Of a stretch of DNA of 64,000 nt, positions 10,797 through 24,117 are shown piece after piece. The stretch lies in contig CM057338.1 in assembly GCA_030015575.1 (NCBI GenBank), positions 775,571,864-775,635,863 of the forward strand. The letters are read 5' to 3'. Source of the DNA: Agapanthus africanus. Its lineage: Eukaryota; Streptophyta; Magnoliopsida; Asparagales; Amaryllidaceae. The notes under the pieces were generated by a model. That model saw nothing but the letters and a program-made list of their open reading frames with translations. It searched no databases and had not been told where the DNA came from. Numbering within the stretch: position 1 is the first letter of the stretch; the number at the start of each line of letters is the position of its first letter. A program made the position numbers and the translations under genes.

Positions 10797-12987
10797 TGTT
10801 AGTTGTATGTATGCCCTAGAGGCTATTATTGTACATGAGATATATATTATAGTGGATGCTGGGACATATATAGGAAGGACTTTCTTGCTCACATGATAGT
10901 ACGCTATCTGGTTGCTCTTTATCTTAACATGTATACTTACTGTCTCTCTGTTACATGTTGATAAATTCCTTAGGATGTGTACTCGACTTCCAGGATTACG
11001 ATGCAGATCATACTAGTGGGGCCTGGGTAGTCCATGAGTACATCCTTCAATGTTCCTAGTCGTAGGAATATCGAGACGAGGCGTCGATATTCCAGAGTAG
11101 ACTAGCGTATATCTTCTTGACCCATGTGATGGGCGATGGATGATCCCATATCCATTGGTGTTTGACATCAGAGATGGTATACGGGTGCTCAGTGGAGACT
11201 GGGTACACTGAACGGACTCGCCGAGAACTCCCAGATAGTATTATACCTCACGTCAGATGGCAGTTCTCTGGTGACACTGGTACAGCTTAGTCAGTTGACC
11301 CGAGATCGTCATAGAGTCTTGTGTGTCTCCCACTGTGCTTTGATTTCCATCCTACCACGGCTCTACTGAGTCATGCAAACAGGTGGTTTTTGGGTACAAT
11401 CTCGAGTTACATGGAGGCAATGAGCGATAGGAGAGGATTCGTCTCTCCTGGTATTGGGGGTTGATGTTGTGCTATGTTCGATTGGCCATAACTGGAAATC
11501 CCTGGCCAGGGTTGATGTGATTTACCGGTAAGTGTTATCGGTAGTTTCACGACTGTTATGGACCTTACATCGGCATGACTTATCAAGCTACTGGGGTCTG
11601 ACGTTTACCACCCCTAGGTAAGATATGCGACATATTAGACGAACAGACCGGACTGTGCGGTAAGTGTTACTGATCGGATTCGCAGGAGTGTGAACAGGCT
11701 TGCTCGTTGATCTTCTAATCGCACAATACCCGGGTGGCCGTTACGTTTAGTAGACCGTTTGCGGCTTGTGGGTGACTGATATGATCACCACCTACTGCCG
11801 GCGTATTGACGAGTCTTTAGAGTCCTACACAGAGGTTTCCTGGCTCAAGCAAAACGGAATAGGAGCGCATATGAGATATGTGTGGGACCGAGAATAATAC
11901 CAGTATGTGATACTGTATTCTATTCTTGCAATTTGTATTATCGGTCGGTTATATGCGATATAGCCTGGTTACCGAATCAAGTGTTGATTCGATATATTGA
12001 TACACTAGATATTAGTCGGTTATATGCGATATGACCGGATCATTAAATCAAGTGTTGATTTAATGATTTAATGTATAATTATATATTTGATATATTACTT
12101 TGCATTAACTAGTATTTGTTCACTTAAGATTGATTTTCTCATTTGATGTGCACATAATGTATATGTGATATATGTTTGTGTTCATGATTGTATCATGCTT
12201 GATGATACATGCAAACTTGGGTGTGTGTATGACTTACACCATTTTAAGATAATGGTTAAGGTTTTTATTTATTTTGTAATTCAAAATGGTGGCTTTCTTT
12301 ATCTTGGCTTGAAGCTTGATGAAGCTTAAAGCATCTTTGACAAAGTCCACTCACTTTGTTTTACTTAAGATATTTATTAACCAAACCATTAACTTAAACC
12401 ATGGTTATGTCTCTACAAGAGTTAGTGGATGATACTAACTCACCCATGGTTGCATAATTGATCATAATTATCTTCACTTCATTTGTTCTTGTTCTTCTTC
12501 TTCATCCAAAAGAAAACCTTGCTAGATTTTTCTAAGTGAAGAAATAAAGTGAGAAATAAAAATCTAAAGTGAACCCAATTCCTATTTCATCATCCTCTAC
12601 TACTTGCCATTTAGTTTAGGGTGTTCTCCTCACAAAGTTCTTGACCTAGTGAAGAGGGAGCTTGAGTTTGAGTCACCTCGACGTAGATCATCTTCGGCCT
12701 CGAAGTCAACGAGCTAACTTGATCATTTCTTCAGGGAAATCCATTCTAGAGTTCGGGACTACGATGATCGCAGCGAAGGTACGTCAACACGGAGCTTTTG
12801 AAGTGAAGGACCGGATCGACAAAGGTTGTATTTTCATTCACTTCTCTTTGTAATGTTGGTTTACAAGTTTTGTTACCCTAGTTTTCTAGTATGATCTTTA
12901 GGTTGATTGCTTAGCACCCCCTTTAATTTTTGTTGTGGCATGAGTGATGCTTGCAAACCCTAGGCTAGGTGCTGAGGAATTCCAACA
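10797..12987 (+). mobile_element. A2 5' LTR
   Basis: This full-length LTR of 2191 bp starts TGTTAGTTGTATGTATGCCC and ends AATTCCAACA, directly before the primer site. It belongs to family A but differs clearly from A4. The sequence upstream is GATTT. No matching 3' LTR is found because the 3' end of A2 is lost. Confidence 0.85.
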
Positions 12988-13000
12988 TGGTATCAGAGCC
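12988..13000 (+). other. A2 primer-binding site (tRNA-Met initiator)
   Basis: TGGTATCAGAGCC directly abuts the LTR end at 12987. Confidence 0.9.
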
Positions 13001-16000
13001 TAACTAGAAACTTAAACGATGTTAAGACAATACGGAACTGAAAAACTCCGCAAAATATGATTTTAGAAACCTTGAAAATTGCTCTCTGGAAAATTTTTTA
13101 AAAGTGGTTTAAAAATTATTTTAGCGACCGCAGAGTGGCATTTATGGTATTCTAAGAACACAGGTGAAATACGAGGACGGGAGCTCGGAAAAAAACCGGC
13201 GACAGGGCCATATTTTCCGGCGACGCCGACCGTACTGGCTCCTTCCCTCCTCGTATTGCACCAGTGCTCTAGTCTTCATTTTTGGGGTTTCTGGTGTTGT
13301 TTGGGTTGTCCAGTTTTTCATGTGATGATAATTGTGTTATGGACTCTTTGCAGAGTATTTCGTATTCGTATTTTTAGCATCGTAATGGTAACCTAGGCTA
13401 TGTTTAACACTTCGAATGAATTTCAAACAGAACCCCATGACCCCCCTGAGATTTCCAAGTGTTGGAATTTTTCTAAGTTAATTATATTCAATATTCGTGC
13501 AAGTAACTCTATGGACCCTCTAGAAGAACATAAACCTTAACTCGATTCTATGCCTTCGGAACCGCGGCTTGAACCCTAGGGTTTGCCGTGATCCCGCGGT
13601 GTCATAGGTGAGGCGTTGGTTTGACCCTTCTACGGCTGGATCATAGGTACCGTGGCACGTTTTGGGTACTTTATCTTCGCTCAAGTGTTGAGCTCAATGG
13701 GAGTTGTGGGGATTTGTTGATTCGCTCGAAACGTTTAACATAGTCTAGTATATATTGTGATACAATACTTGGAATCAACAACATTTGAATTTTATAAGTC
13801 TAGCAATTTAGTCTCATTTGATCGGTTGCCACGGGATTTTTATGCGATCAAAAGTCCGTCGCAATCACTTTGTGTATTCGAATACTCGCCGGGTAACATT
13901 ACTAGATAGCCACACCCCATATCCCCGACAAAGTGACTGTAGGAGAACTCCGTTGCCAAAAAGCATCCGTCCGGGTGCTCGTGGCCGCGGTGTTCCGCCT
14001 AAGTGCACTTCGTTGTCAGTATCGGGGGGTGCGGCCGTCTACTAAAGTTTCCGACGAGCATTCGTTCGGAATGTCGGGAATCTTGTTGAATTGCCCGAAT
14101 GATTATTGGAAAGTATTTTCAATATAGAGACTAAAATGCGGGGTTTATAATTGTTAGGCATGCGATGTCTAAGGAATTCATATTGTTAGGCATGAAATCC
14201 GCAATATGAGATATTACGGGTTTATGATGTCTAAGGTGGTTGCGGATTCTAACTGTTGTAGTTTTCATTTTCTTTTCTGCGACCGTAAATGTAATATGTG
14301 GAGTATCGCCGGTTTCGTTGCTATACGTCAACTAGGATACGCATATTTACATACGTGGATGACATGTGATGTTATGTGTTGCTGGATATGTTATATTGGA
14401 CCGTCGTGTTTGAATAGCCGGGGTTTTTTTAATGTGAGATGAGAGTTTTTTCTTTTTCATTCATTTAAAAACTTGTATGTAATATTCTTTTATTGGGGCA
14501 CTTCCGGGTTGAGGAAGATGTCACCGTTGATGTATATTATTTACTTTTCCGTATTAGGATAGACCCAAGGAGGGGAGCACATGCAACCGGGTTCTAGAGT
14601 CCAGTAGGAGACCATCTCGAGGAGTCGAGTCCGGGTCTCCTAACTCTAGAATTGGTAGGGTTGCTTGCCGCTCTCGTAGGGGTCTAGGGATGTGGGTTTG
14701 GCTATTCATCACGACCGTGGAATCCGTGTTTTATATAGGCTCAAAATAAAACACGGACATCCTAGTATATCCAATATTTCATATGTTATTTTCTGCTGCT
14801 TTATCTGTGATGTGATCATTTGATATGTGGAGATAGATACTGTATATAGTATATATGATATATTATATAGACGTTGCTTGTGTTTTACACCCGCGCTAGC
14901 CCTGCCCCGCTATGCCGTTAGTTACCTAACCTAACGGTGCATAACGGGACATCGAGACGAATGCGGATGGCATAAGCATACGTTGTATTTATCTGTGATG
15001 TTTAGGTAACTTAAATGATGGGATATTCATTAATGAGATTAATGAAAGAAAATAAACCTAAAAGATGTTGTGGAATCGAATTTCAAAAAATAAGGTAGCT
15101 CTAGTTGTTGCTTTGCATAGCGGTATTCCTTATAGAATATCCAGCACCTCATTCGACGAGGAAAGAGCCGAGATCCCTTCACCGGGAGTGACCTCTTTAG
15201 CAATAACTAGCAAATGCTATAACCCTCGGTTTTGTCTTTTGATTGCTTTTCTAGTTCTTGCTTTACACAGTGGTATTGTGAATATCCTGCACCTCATTCG
15301 ACGAGGAAAGAGCCGAGATCCCTTCACCGGGAGTGACCTCTTTAGCGAAACTAGCAAAAGCCTAAAAAACACTCCATTTAAAATCATTTGATTCTACAAC
15401 GAGATCAAGTTAAAAGTGTTAAAGGTTTTCTTAAAAACCATCCGCAACCCTCCATCATTTTAGGAAATAGAGTACTTAGTATTCGTGCTGTGTTTGTTGA
15501 CCTTAGTTAAGGCACAGTGTACGGTAGCTAAGTGATGTCTTCCTACACAGCATATGATGCGATTAGTTAGGACAGTCATATGACTTTGTTGACCTTAGCC
15601 AAGGGTCATGTGGGTGGGTTTAATTAATCATGAAATGATGGGTAGAACTTGACTAGTGCTTATGATTTGTTGACCATAGCCAAGGTCATAGGTGCTAGGG
15701 GTAAAAACCTTTATCGGGAGTTTCAAGTGTTGAAATTTGCAATGAGATTGCATACCTTCTATGAGATAGTTGGATCCTGTTACCCACTGCGAGTAATTGT
15801 TACTCCTGGGAGAGTTTTGCACTTTACAATTAGCCGATCAAGTAGGTGTCTAGAAAGGTGTCAACGGGGTTACGCCCCTGGGAAAACGAGGTTTATTTTA
15901 ATTAGGTCCGTGCGAAAGCACGGGGAACCTCCATCAAAGTACCGGCACTGGCCTGGCTGAAAGATTGGCGAACTTATAGAGTGTAATTAATCCCATCTAG

Positions 16001-16136
16001 TCTTTCCTTTTAGGGTTTGAAGGAAGATTTGATAAAAACAGTGGGAGCCATCCTGATTAGATAAAATATATAACCAATCTAATCTTACAAGAGCGCACAC
16101 AGAGTGTTTTCTTCTCTCTCTCTCCAGGTAGCGACC
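13001..16136 (+). other. A2 non-coding leader
   Basis: This is the longest leader of the four. It has two successive hairpin blocks: the first near 13160-13230 (CCGGCGAC repeats) and the second with outer arms ACCGCGG 13561-13567 and CCGCGGT 13594-13600. The agacccaagg module is at about 14500-14770. Two stem-loop repeat units lie at 15107-15190 and 15262-15345, and the GAAA-capped hairpin CCGTGC/GCACGG is at 15908-15923. It ends in TCTCTCTCTCCAG just before GTAGCGACCATG. A 103-codon open frame (15649-15960) also exists in A3 but is interrupted in A1 and A4, so I do not call it a gene. Confidence 0.7.
15107..15345 (+). repeat. Tandem leader repeat in A2, two units
   Basis: Stem A of unit 1 is GGTATTC/GAATATCC (15122-15128 with 15135-15142). 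Stem A of unit 2 is GGTATT/AATATCC (15272-15277 with 15281-15287). Stem B is CCTCATTCGACGAGG in both (15147-15161; 15292-15306), with a C-G pair where A1 has T-A. Confidence 0.8.
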
Positions 16137-18614
16137 ATGTCATGCCTTAATCAAGATAATAATATTGATGTATTGACTGAACCAGCTTGTTATACTGAGC
16201 TGGGGAACGTTGGTCCCGCTCCAACTTATAATTGTTATAAGACCGAGCAGGAAATGAGGGAATACCAGGATTCCTATGCCGCCCATACGAAGAAAGTGCA
16301 TGATGATGCATCTTCTTCAGGTGTGTTCATTACATAGAACTGTTTCTCAGTATCCTCTACGTCCTGGGTATTTGATACCGGATCAGGATCCCATATATGT
16401 AATCTGTTACATGGGCTATAGATAGGCAGAGAACTGAGAATGCGTGATAAGTTTCAAGAGTTGGAAACGGTGCAATTGTTGCAGCCAAGGTGTTGGTAGT
16501 TATCACCCTGTATTACCAAATACATTGATTCTGAACGAATGTTATTAGATACCGAACCTGATATACAATATCATATCAGTCTCTTTATTTAGTAAAGAAG
16601 GATATAATTTTGTATTGATGGATAATGTTTAGAACATTTCCTATATCAAGAGTTGATCGGTTCAGGCAGGTTATCTAAAAGCATATACATTCTAAATCAA
16701 ACCGCAGTTCTTAACATATACAACACACACAAGTGGAAGAATTCAGAAATGAACGAATCCTTCTTGAGGCATTGTAGACTAGGTCATATCAATGCGACCC
16801 GACTAGCTAAGTTACATTTAGATGCTTATTTAAATCAGTTTAAATTTACATCTTGTGAAACTTGCCAGTCATGTCACAAAGATAAGATGACCATAGCTCT
16901 GTTTACTTGAAACAGAGAAAGGGTTAGTGAACTCTTGGGACTAATACATAGTGATGTATGAAGGTCCCCAGTCTACATATGCCTGGACTGGTTCTTTATA
17001 CTTCCTTATATTCACTGATGATCTCTCAAGATTCGGACACATGTTCCTATTGAAACACATGTCTGAAGCTTTTGAGAAATTCATGGAATATAAGTCAGAA
17101 GTAGAGAACCAAAACCGGGTATAAGTATTAGGTCCTATGATGAGATCAGGGAGGAGAATACTTAGGCATGGAGATCCTGGACTATTCTAAAGGAGAATAA
17201 GATTCTCTCTCAGCATTACTCCTCCGTATACACCACAGCACAACGGTGTATCGGGGCAGAACAATCACACCCTATTCGATATGGTGTGCTCTATGATGAG
17301 TATTACTGAGTTACCTATTTTTTTTAGGGAGTTATGCACTTGGGGAAGCTGCATACCTATTGAATTGGGTTCAAATCAAATCAATGCCTACCACTCCAAT
17401 TTGATATGGTATGGGAAGAGCCCATCTCTTAAGCAAGTTAAGATTTGGGGTTGTCCGACCTATGTCTGAAAGCAAAATCCGGACAAGATCGAGGCAAGGT
17501 CAGTTCTGTAAAACTAGAAAGAGTTCCAGTTATAAACTACAGCTGATGATTTGGTAGAATCGTTGGATTCAATAGTTCCCGACGAATCTCAGCCTCTCCG
17601 CCGATCTGGTAGGGTTCCTCATCCACCTGAGAGATGCTTAGGTTTCTCGATGACAGTAGGAGCCAGGATTGCATCATGAGATGATGACCCAACTAGTTTC
17701 GAGCTGGCCATCAAGAGTGGGGACTCTGTAAGAATGGCTGGATGCTAAGCGATTTGAGATGGAATCCATGTACACCAACAAAATATAGACTTTGGTTGCT
17801 ATATCTGAAGGGTTAAATCCCCACCAGGAGAAGTATATCTTGAGAAGATTACTTAGTGTAGAGGAAAGGTTGAGACTTTCAAAGCTAGACTTCTTAAAGG
17901 TTCTCATTATCGACCAGGCGTGGATAATGATGAAACCTTTTCCAGTGGCTGTGCTTAAGTCCATCCGGATCCTACTTGCCATTGCTTCATACCATGACTA
18001 CGATATCTGGCGGTTGGGTGTCATGACTGCTTTTCTAAATAAAGATTTAGAAGAGAGCATCTATAAGTACACAGCCAGAGGGCTTCATAGACAGTGGGAG
18101 CAGCGGAAACGTGTGCAAGATGCTTTATAGGATAAAGCAGGCATCGCGGAGTTGGAACATCTTTTTTGATGTGGTAGTCAAAGAGTTTGACTTCATCGAA
18201 ATGGTAGATGAACCTTGTATATATAAAAAGGTAGTAGAGAGTATGGTGGTATTCCTCGTACTGTATGTGGAAGACTTACTCTTGATAGGAAAAGAGTTTC
18301 CTATGCTACGCACGGTCAATCTCCTCTTATCACAAGGATTCTCCATATAAGATCAAGGTGATACCTCCTAAATCCTGGGTTTTTGGATCTATGAGATTGA
18401 TCTAAGTGGATGTTAGGATTCTCACTAAGAGTAGTGAGATGGTATCAACCGATCCTGGGGAGAATCACTGGATAGCTTCCAGGGTGGTAAGGTTGACTTT
18501 AATGTCAGTCACAGGCTTTGCCTTTACCCTCAGTGGAGGGGCGGTATGTTGGAAGAGTTCCAAGCTAGATACCATGGCAGACTAGACGATAAAGGCTAGA
18601 TACATCGCTACCAA
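16137..18614 (+). pseudogene. pol: A2 pol pseudogene, truncated in RNase H
   Basis: It begins ATG (MSCLNQDNN) after GTAGCGACC, again with no gag ahead of the protease. The protease region (WVFDTGSGSHICN) lies beyond a stop near 16335. The HHCC region (LRHCRLGH, CQSC), RT and RNase H (WKSSK) can be recognised, but many stops and frameshifts fall between them. Compared with A1 it lacks about 130 bp near 17508, about 215 bp near 18420 and about 95 bp near 18475. A3 carries these same three deletions. The sequence stops inside the RNase H motif near 18614 and joins a minus-strand LTR scrap. Confidence 0.85.
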
Positions 18615-18773
18615 AGGCGAGTCCGTTAAGTATACCCAGTCTTCACTGAGCACCCGTATACCATCTCTGATGTCAAACACCAATGGATATGTGATCATCC
18701 ATCGCCCATCACATAGGTCGAGAAGCTATACGCCAGTCTACTCTAGAGTATCGATGCCCTGTCTATTTTGTTA
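18615..18773 (-). mobile_element. Minus-strand family A LTR scrap
   Basis: About 158 bases complementary to the internal LTR section gatgggcgatggatgatc through ctgggtacactgaacgg (compare 19070-19200). It joins A2 pol on its left and lies just before the start of the A3 LTR on its right. Confidence 0.75.
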
Positions 18774-18778
18774 GTTAT

Positions 18779-20960
18779 ATGTATGCCCAAGAGGCCATTA
18801 CTGTACATTGGATGTATATTGTAGTGGATGCTGGGTCATATATAGGTAGGACTTTCTTGCTCGACATGATAGTACGCTATCTGGTTGCTCTTTATCTTAA
18901 CATGTATACTTTCTGTCTCTCTGTTACATGTTGATAAAGCCCTTAGGATGTGTACTCGACTTCCAGGACTATGATGCAGATCATACTAGTAGGGCCTGGG
19001 TAGTCCATGAGTACATCCTTCAATGTTCCTAGTCGTGGGAATATCGAGACGGGGCATCGATATTCCAGAGTAGACTAGCGTATATCTTCTCGACCCATGT
19101 GATGGGCGATGGATGATCCCATATCCATTGGTGTTTGACATCAGAGATGGTATGCGGGTGCTCAGTGGAGACTGGGTACACTGAACGGACTCGCTGAGAA
19201 CTCCCAGATGGTATTATACCTCACGTCAGATGGCAGTTCTCTGGTGACACTGGTACAGCTTAGTCTGTTAACCCGAGATCGTCATAGAGTCTTGTGTGTC
19301 TCCCACTGTGCTTTGATTTCCACCCTACCACGGCTCTACTGAGTCGTGCAAACAGGTGGTTTTTGGGTACAGTCCCGATTCACATGGAGGCAATGAGCGA
19401 TAGGAGGGGATTCGTCTCTCCCGGTATTGGGGGTTGATGTTGCGCTATGCTCGACTGGCCATAACTGGAAATCCCTGGCCAGGGTTGCAGTGATCTACTG
19501 GTAAGTGTTATCAGTAGTTTCACACATTGTTATGGACCTCACGTCGGCATGACTTATCGAGCTATTGGGGTCTGACGTTTACCACCCCTAGGCGATATAT
19601 GCGACATATCAGATGAACAGACCGGACTGTACGGTAAGTGTTACTGGTTGGATTCACAGGAGTGTGAGCGGGCTTGTTCGTTGATCTTCTGATCGCTCAA
19701 TACCCGGGTGAACGTTACGTTTAGCAGACCGCTTGCGGTTTGTGGGTGTTTGATATGATCATCACCTGCTGCCGGCGTATTGACGAGTCTTTAGAGTCCT
19801 ACACAGAGGTTTCCTGGCTCAAGCGAAAAGAAATAGGAGCGCATATGAGATATGTGCGGGACCGAGAATAATGCGTGTATGTGATACCGTATTCTATTCT
19901 CGCGATGAATGTATCGATTGGTTGTATGCGATATAACCTAGTTATCGAATCGAGGATTGATTCGATAAGCCGATACATTGGATATTAGTCGGTCATATGC
20001 GATATGACCGGATCGTTAAATCAAGTGTTGATTTAATGATTTAATGTAAATAATAATTTGATATATTACTTTGCATTAACTAATATTTGTTCACTTTAAA
20101 ATGGATTTTCTCACTTGAAATTCACAAGTTGTATATGTGATATACTTTTGTGCACTTGTTTGTATCATGTTTGATGATACATGCAAACTTGGGTTTGTGT
20201 AAGATTTAAACCTTGGTTAAGTAAATGGTTAGGGTTTTTATTTATTTATTTATTCATTTCTTTGGCATAAAAGAGAAATGGTGGCTTGCTTTGTTTTGTA
20301 GTTGAAGCTTCATGAAGCTTTGAAAAAGTCTACCATTTTTGTTTCATGCTAAACCTAACCATTCAACTAACTTTAGTTAATTCTCTACACTAAACCATAG
20401 TTGAAAATATGATAAGTATCATTTTATTTTCTATTTTTAAAAGACTTATCATATTCTTTTCTTCTTCTTCTCCTTCTTCAAGATGAAGAAAAGCTTGCTA
20501 CCATCAATGGTGAAATGAGAAAAAGAGTGAGAAATCCAATTCTAAAGTGAACCCACTTCCTATTTCTTCATCCTCTACCACTTGCCAAGTAGTATAGGGT
20601 GTTTTCTTCATAAGTTTCATGACTTGGTGAAATTGGAGCTTGATCTTGAGTTGCCTCGACGTAGATCATCTTTGGCATCGAAGTAGACGACCTAGCCCGA
20701 TCATTTCTTCGACGATACCATCGCTAGAGTCCGGGATCCGATGATTGCAGCGGAGGGACGTCAATGCGGAGCTATGGAGGTAGAGCACCAGATCTACAAA
20801 GGTTGTAGTCACTTTCCTTTAGCAATAAAGTTGTTTATTCGCTTGCATCGCTTATCCTCTAGTTAACGATCCGTATTAGGGTTTGTAGGCACATGAAAAA
20901 ATTTGAATTGGGCATGTTTATCTGTTGTGAGACCTCATTAGTGTGCCTAGGAACCCTACA
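18779..20960 (+). mobile_element. A3 5' LTR
   Basis: TGTTAGTTATATG to CCCTACA, 2182 bp. By eye it is about 98% like the 3' LTR at 26922-29124, so A3 is a fairly recent insertion. TATTT at 18774-18778 and TGTTT at 29125-29129 could be a target duplication with one mismatch. Confidence 0.9.
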
Positions 20961-20961
20961 G

Positions 20962-20974
20962 TGGTATCAGAGCC
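20962..20974 (+). other. A3 primer-binding site (tRNA-Met initiator)
   Basis: TGGTATCAGAGCC, one base after the LTR end. Confidence 0.9.
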
Positions 20975-23900
20975 TAGCTAGAGCCTTAGGCGATGCGTAG
21001 ACGGAGTTAGAAGTCCGATCAAACCGAAACCCTAATCTCAAATTGCTTTCTGTACATTTTTTGAAATCGGGGATTTTTACGAATTAAAAATATTCAGAAA
21101 AATCAGCAGGCATTTGTAGGAGTTACTGTGAAATTCGAGCGGCTGAATCCATCAAACCGCCGCGGTTCCGCGGCACGAGCATGGCTCGTGCGGCGGTTCC
21201 GCGGCCGTACGGTCGCCTCTCCCATTAGTTTTGGCACAGTAGTTTCTATATTTGGGTGCTGTATTTTCTGGGAATTTTTAATTCTTACTCAAGAGTTGAG
21301 TATTCTGGGTTGTATTGGGAGTTCGTAGATTCGATCGGATTGTCAAACTTTGTCTATGTGTTTTTCCGGGTAATTTTAGAATATGTTAAAAAGTTCGACC
21401 GGATATAAATACCCACTTTTTCCCCTGCCGGGAAATTTCCAATTGTTGGATTTTTCCGTTGTTTAATGACGTTCTAAGTAGTGCAAGTAACGCGATGGTC
21501 CCTCTAGAAGACAAAAAACCTTAACTCGATTATGTGACCGTCTTGAACTGCCCTTTGAACCTTAGGGTTTGGGGCAGTACGGCGTGCCACATGTGAGGCG
21601 TTGGCTTGACCCTTCTACGGCTGGACCATTGGTACTGAGGCACGAAGTGAATGTTTTTAAACTTATTTCATGTGTTGAGCTGTTTCGGGAAAACTTGGGT
21701 GTTCGATTGCTCGATCGGAAAGTTTAACATTTTCTATTTATCTGGAATGTGATACAATACTTGGAATCCACAAGTAGCTATGAGATAACTGAATGAATGT
21801 CATAAATCTAGCGGTTTAGTCTCACTTGATCGGTTGCCACGGAATTTTGATCTGATCAAAAGTCTGTCGCAATCACGTAGCGTACGCGGATACTCGCCGG
21901 GTAAACTTAATAGACAGCCTCACCCCATAGCCCCGACCAAGTGACTATAGGAGAACCCCGTCACCGAAAGCATCCGTTCGGGTGCTCGCGGCAGCGGTGT
22001 TCCTCCTTGGTGCACTTTGTCGACGGCGTCGGGGGTGCGGCCGCCTACTGAAATTTGCGACGAGCATTCGATCAGGATGTCGGGAATCTTGTTGAATTGC
22101 CCGACTTTATATTGAAAAGTGTTTTCGATTTTGAGACTAAAATGCGGGGTTTATAATTGTTAGGCATGTGATGTCTAAGTATTTCATTTGATTAGGCATG
22201 CGATGTCTAAAGAGGTTGCGGATTCCAACTGTTGTAGTTTTACACTTTCTTTTCTGTGACCGTAAGTGTAATATGTAATATCGCCGGTTTCGTTGCTATA
22301 TGTCAACAACAATTGGGATACGCATGTTTACTTACGTAGATGACATGTGATGTTATGTGTTGCTGGATATGTTATATTGGATCGTCGTGTTTGAATAGCC
22401 GGGTTTTTTTATGTGAGATGAGTGTTTTTCATTTTCATTCATGTAAAAACTTGTATGTAATATTCTTTTATTGGGGCACTTCCAGGTTGCGGAAGATGTC
22501 ACCTTTTGTATATTATTTACTTTTCCGCACTAGGATAGACCCAAGGAGGAGGGCACAAGTAACAGGGTTCTAGGGTCCAGTGGGAGGCCAACTCGAGGAG
22601 TCGAGTCCGGGTCTCCTAACCCTAGAATTGGTAGGGTTGCTTGCCGCTCTCATAGGGGTCTAGGGGTGTGGGATTGGCTAGTCATCACGACCGTGGAATC
22701 CGTGTTTTATACTGGCTCGTATTGAAAACACGGACGTCCTAGTATATCCAATATTTCATATGATATTTTCTGCTGCGTTATCTGTGATGTGATCATGTGA
22801 TTTGTTCAGATAGATATTATATATAGTATATATGATATATTATATAGACGTTGCTTATGTTTTACACCCGCGCTAGCCCTGCCACGCTCTGCCGTTAGTT
22901 ACCTAACCTAACGGTGCAGACAGGACATCGAGGTGAATGCGGATGGCATAAGCGTACGTTATATTTATCTGTGATGTTTAGGTGGACATAAATGATGGGA
23001 TATTCATTAATGAGATTAATGAAAGAAAATAAACCTAAAAGATGTTGTGGAATCGAACTTCAAAATAAAACAGGTAGCTACAGTTCTTGCTTTGCATCGC
23101 GGTGTTCCTTATAGAACATCCTGCACCTTATTCGATGAGGAAAGGACCGAGATCCCTTCACCGGGAGTGGCTCCTTTAGCAATAACTGGCAGATGCTACA
23201 ACCCTCGGTTTGTCTTTTGATCGCTTCTATAGTTTTCGCTTTGCACAGTGATATATATGATATATCCCGCACCTCATTCGACGAGGAAAGGGCCGACGAT
23301 CCCTTCACCGGGAGTGACCCCTTTAGCAAAAATAGAAAAGCCTCAAAAACATTCTATTTAAAAACCATTTGATTCCGCAACGAGATCAAGTTCAAAGAGT
23401 TAAAGGTTTTCTTAAAAACCATTCATAACCCTCCGTCATTTTAGGAAGTAGAGGACTTAGTACTCGTGCTACGTTTGTCGACCATAGCCGAGGCGTAGTG
23501 TGTGGTAGCTAAGTGATGTCTTCCTACACAGCATATGATGCGATTAGTTAGGACAGTCATGTGGCTTTGTTGACCTTAGCCAAGGGTCATGTGGGTGGGT
23601 CTAATTAATCATGAAATGACGGGTAGAACTTGACTAGTACCTATGATTTGTTGACCTTAGCCAAGGTCATAGGTGCTAGGGGTAAAAACCATTATCGGCA
23701 GTTTCAAGTGTTGAAATTTGCAATGAGATTGCATACCTTCTATGTGATAGTTGGATCCCGATACCCACTGCGAGTAATTGTTACTCCTGGGAGAGTTTTG
23801 CACTTTACAATTAGCCGATCAAGTAGGTGTCTAGAAAGGTGTCAACGGGGTTACGCCTCTGGGAAAACGAGGTTTACTGTAATTAGGTCCGTGCGAAAGC

Positions 23901-24117
23901 ACGGGGAACCTCCCTCAAAGTACCGACACTGGCCTGGCTGAAAGATTGGCAAACTTGTAGAGTGTAATTAATCTCGGCTAGTCTTTCCTTTTAAGGTTTG
24001 AAGGAGGATTTGATAAAAAACAGTGGGAGCCATCCTGATTAGATAAAATAATAACCAATCTATTCTTGCTAGAGCGCACGCAGAGTGTTTTCTTCTCTCT
24101 CTCTCCAGGTAGCGACC
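20975..24117 (+). other. A3 non-coding leader
   Basis: Two tandem hairpin blocks are present. The first has GCACGAGC/GCTCGTGC arms (21173-21180 with 21184-21191) flanked by CCGCGG words. The second has ACTGCCC/GGGCAGT arms (21547-21553 with 21572-21578). The agacccaagg module lies near 22540-22740. Repeat units with stem-loops begin near 23090 and 23238. The GAAA-capped hairpin is at 23889-23904. The leader ends in a pyrimidine tract and CCAG. The usual ATG is changed (CTA at 24118), so A3 has lost the start codon used in the other copies. Confidence 0.7.
23090..23330 (+). repeat. Tandem leader repeat in A3, two units
   Basis: Stem A of unit 1 is GGTGTTC/GAACATCC (23101-23107 with 23114-23121). 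Stem A of unit 2 is GATATAT/ATATATC around ATG (23250-23256 with 23260-23266). Stem B is CCTTATTCGATGAGG (23126-23140) and CCTCATTCGACGAGG (23272-23286). Stem A differs from A1 on both arms in a compensating way. Confidence 0.8.

Noticed and set aside
15649-15960. 103-codon ORF shared by the leaders of A2 and A3 (also 23630-23941)
   Set aside because: The matching frame in A1 and A4 has a stop (TAA in the AAGGTGTTAACGGGG segment), and the region overlaps the GAAA-capped hairpin, so similarity is explained by the conserved leader.
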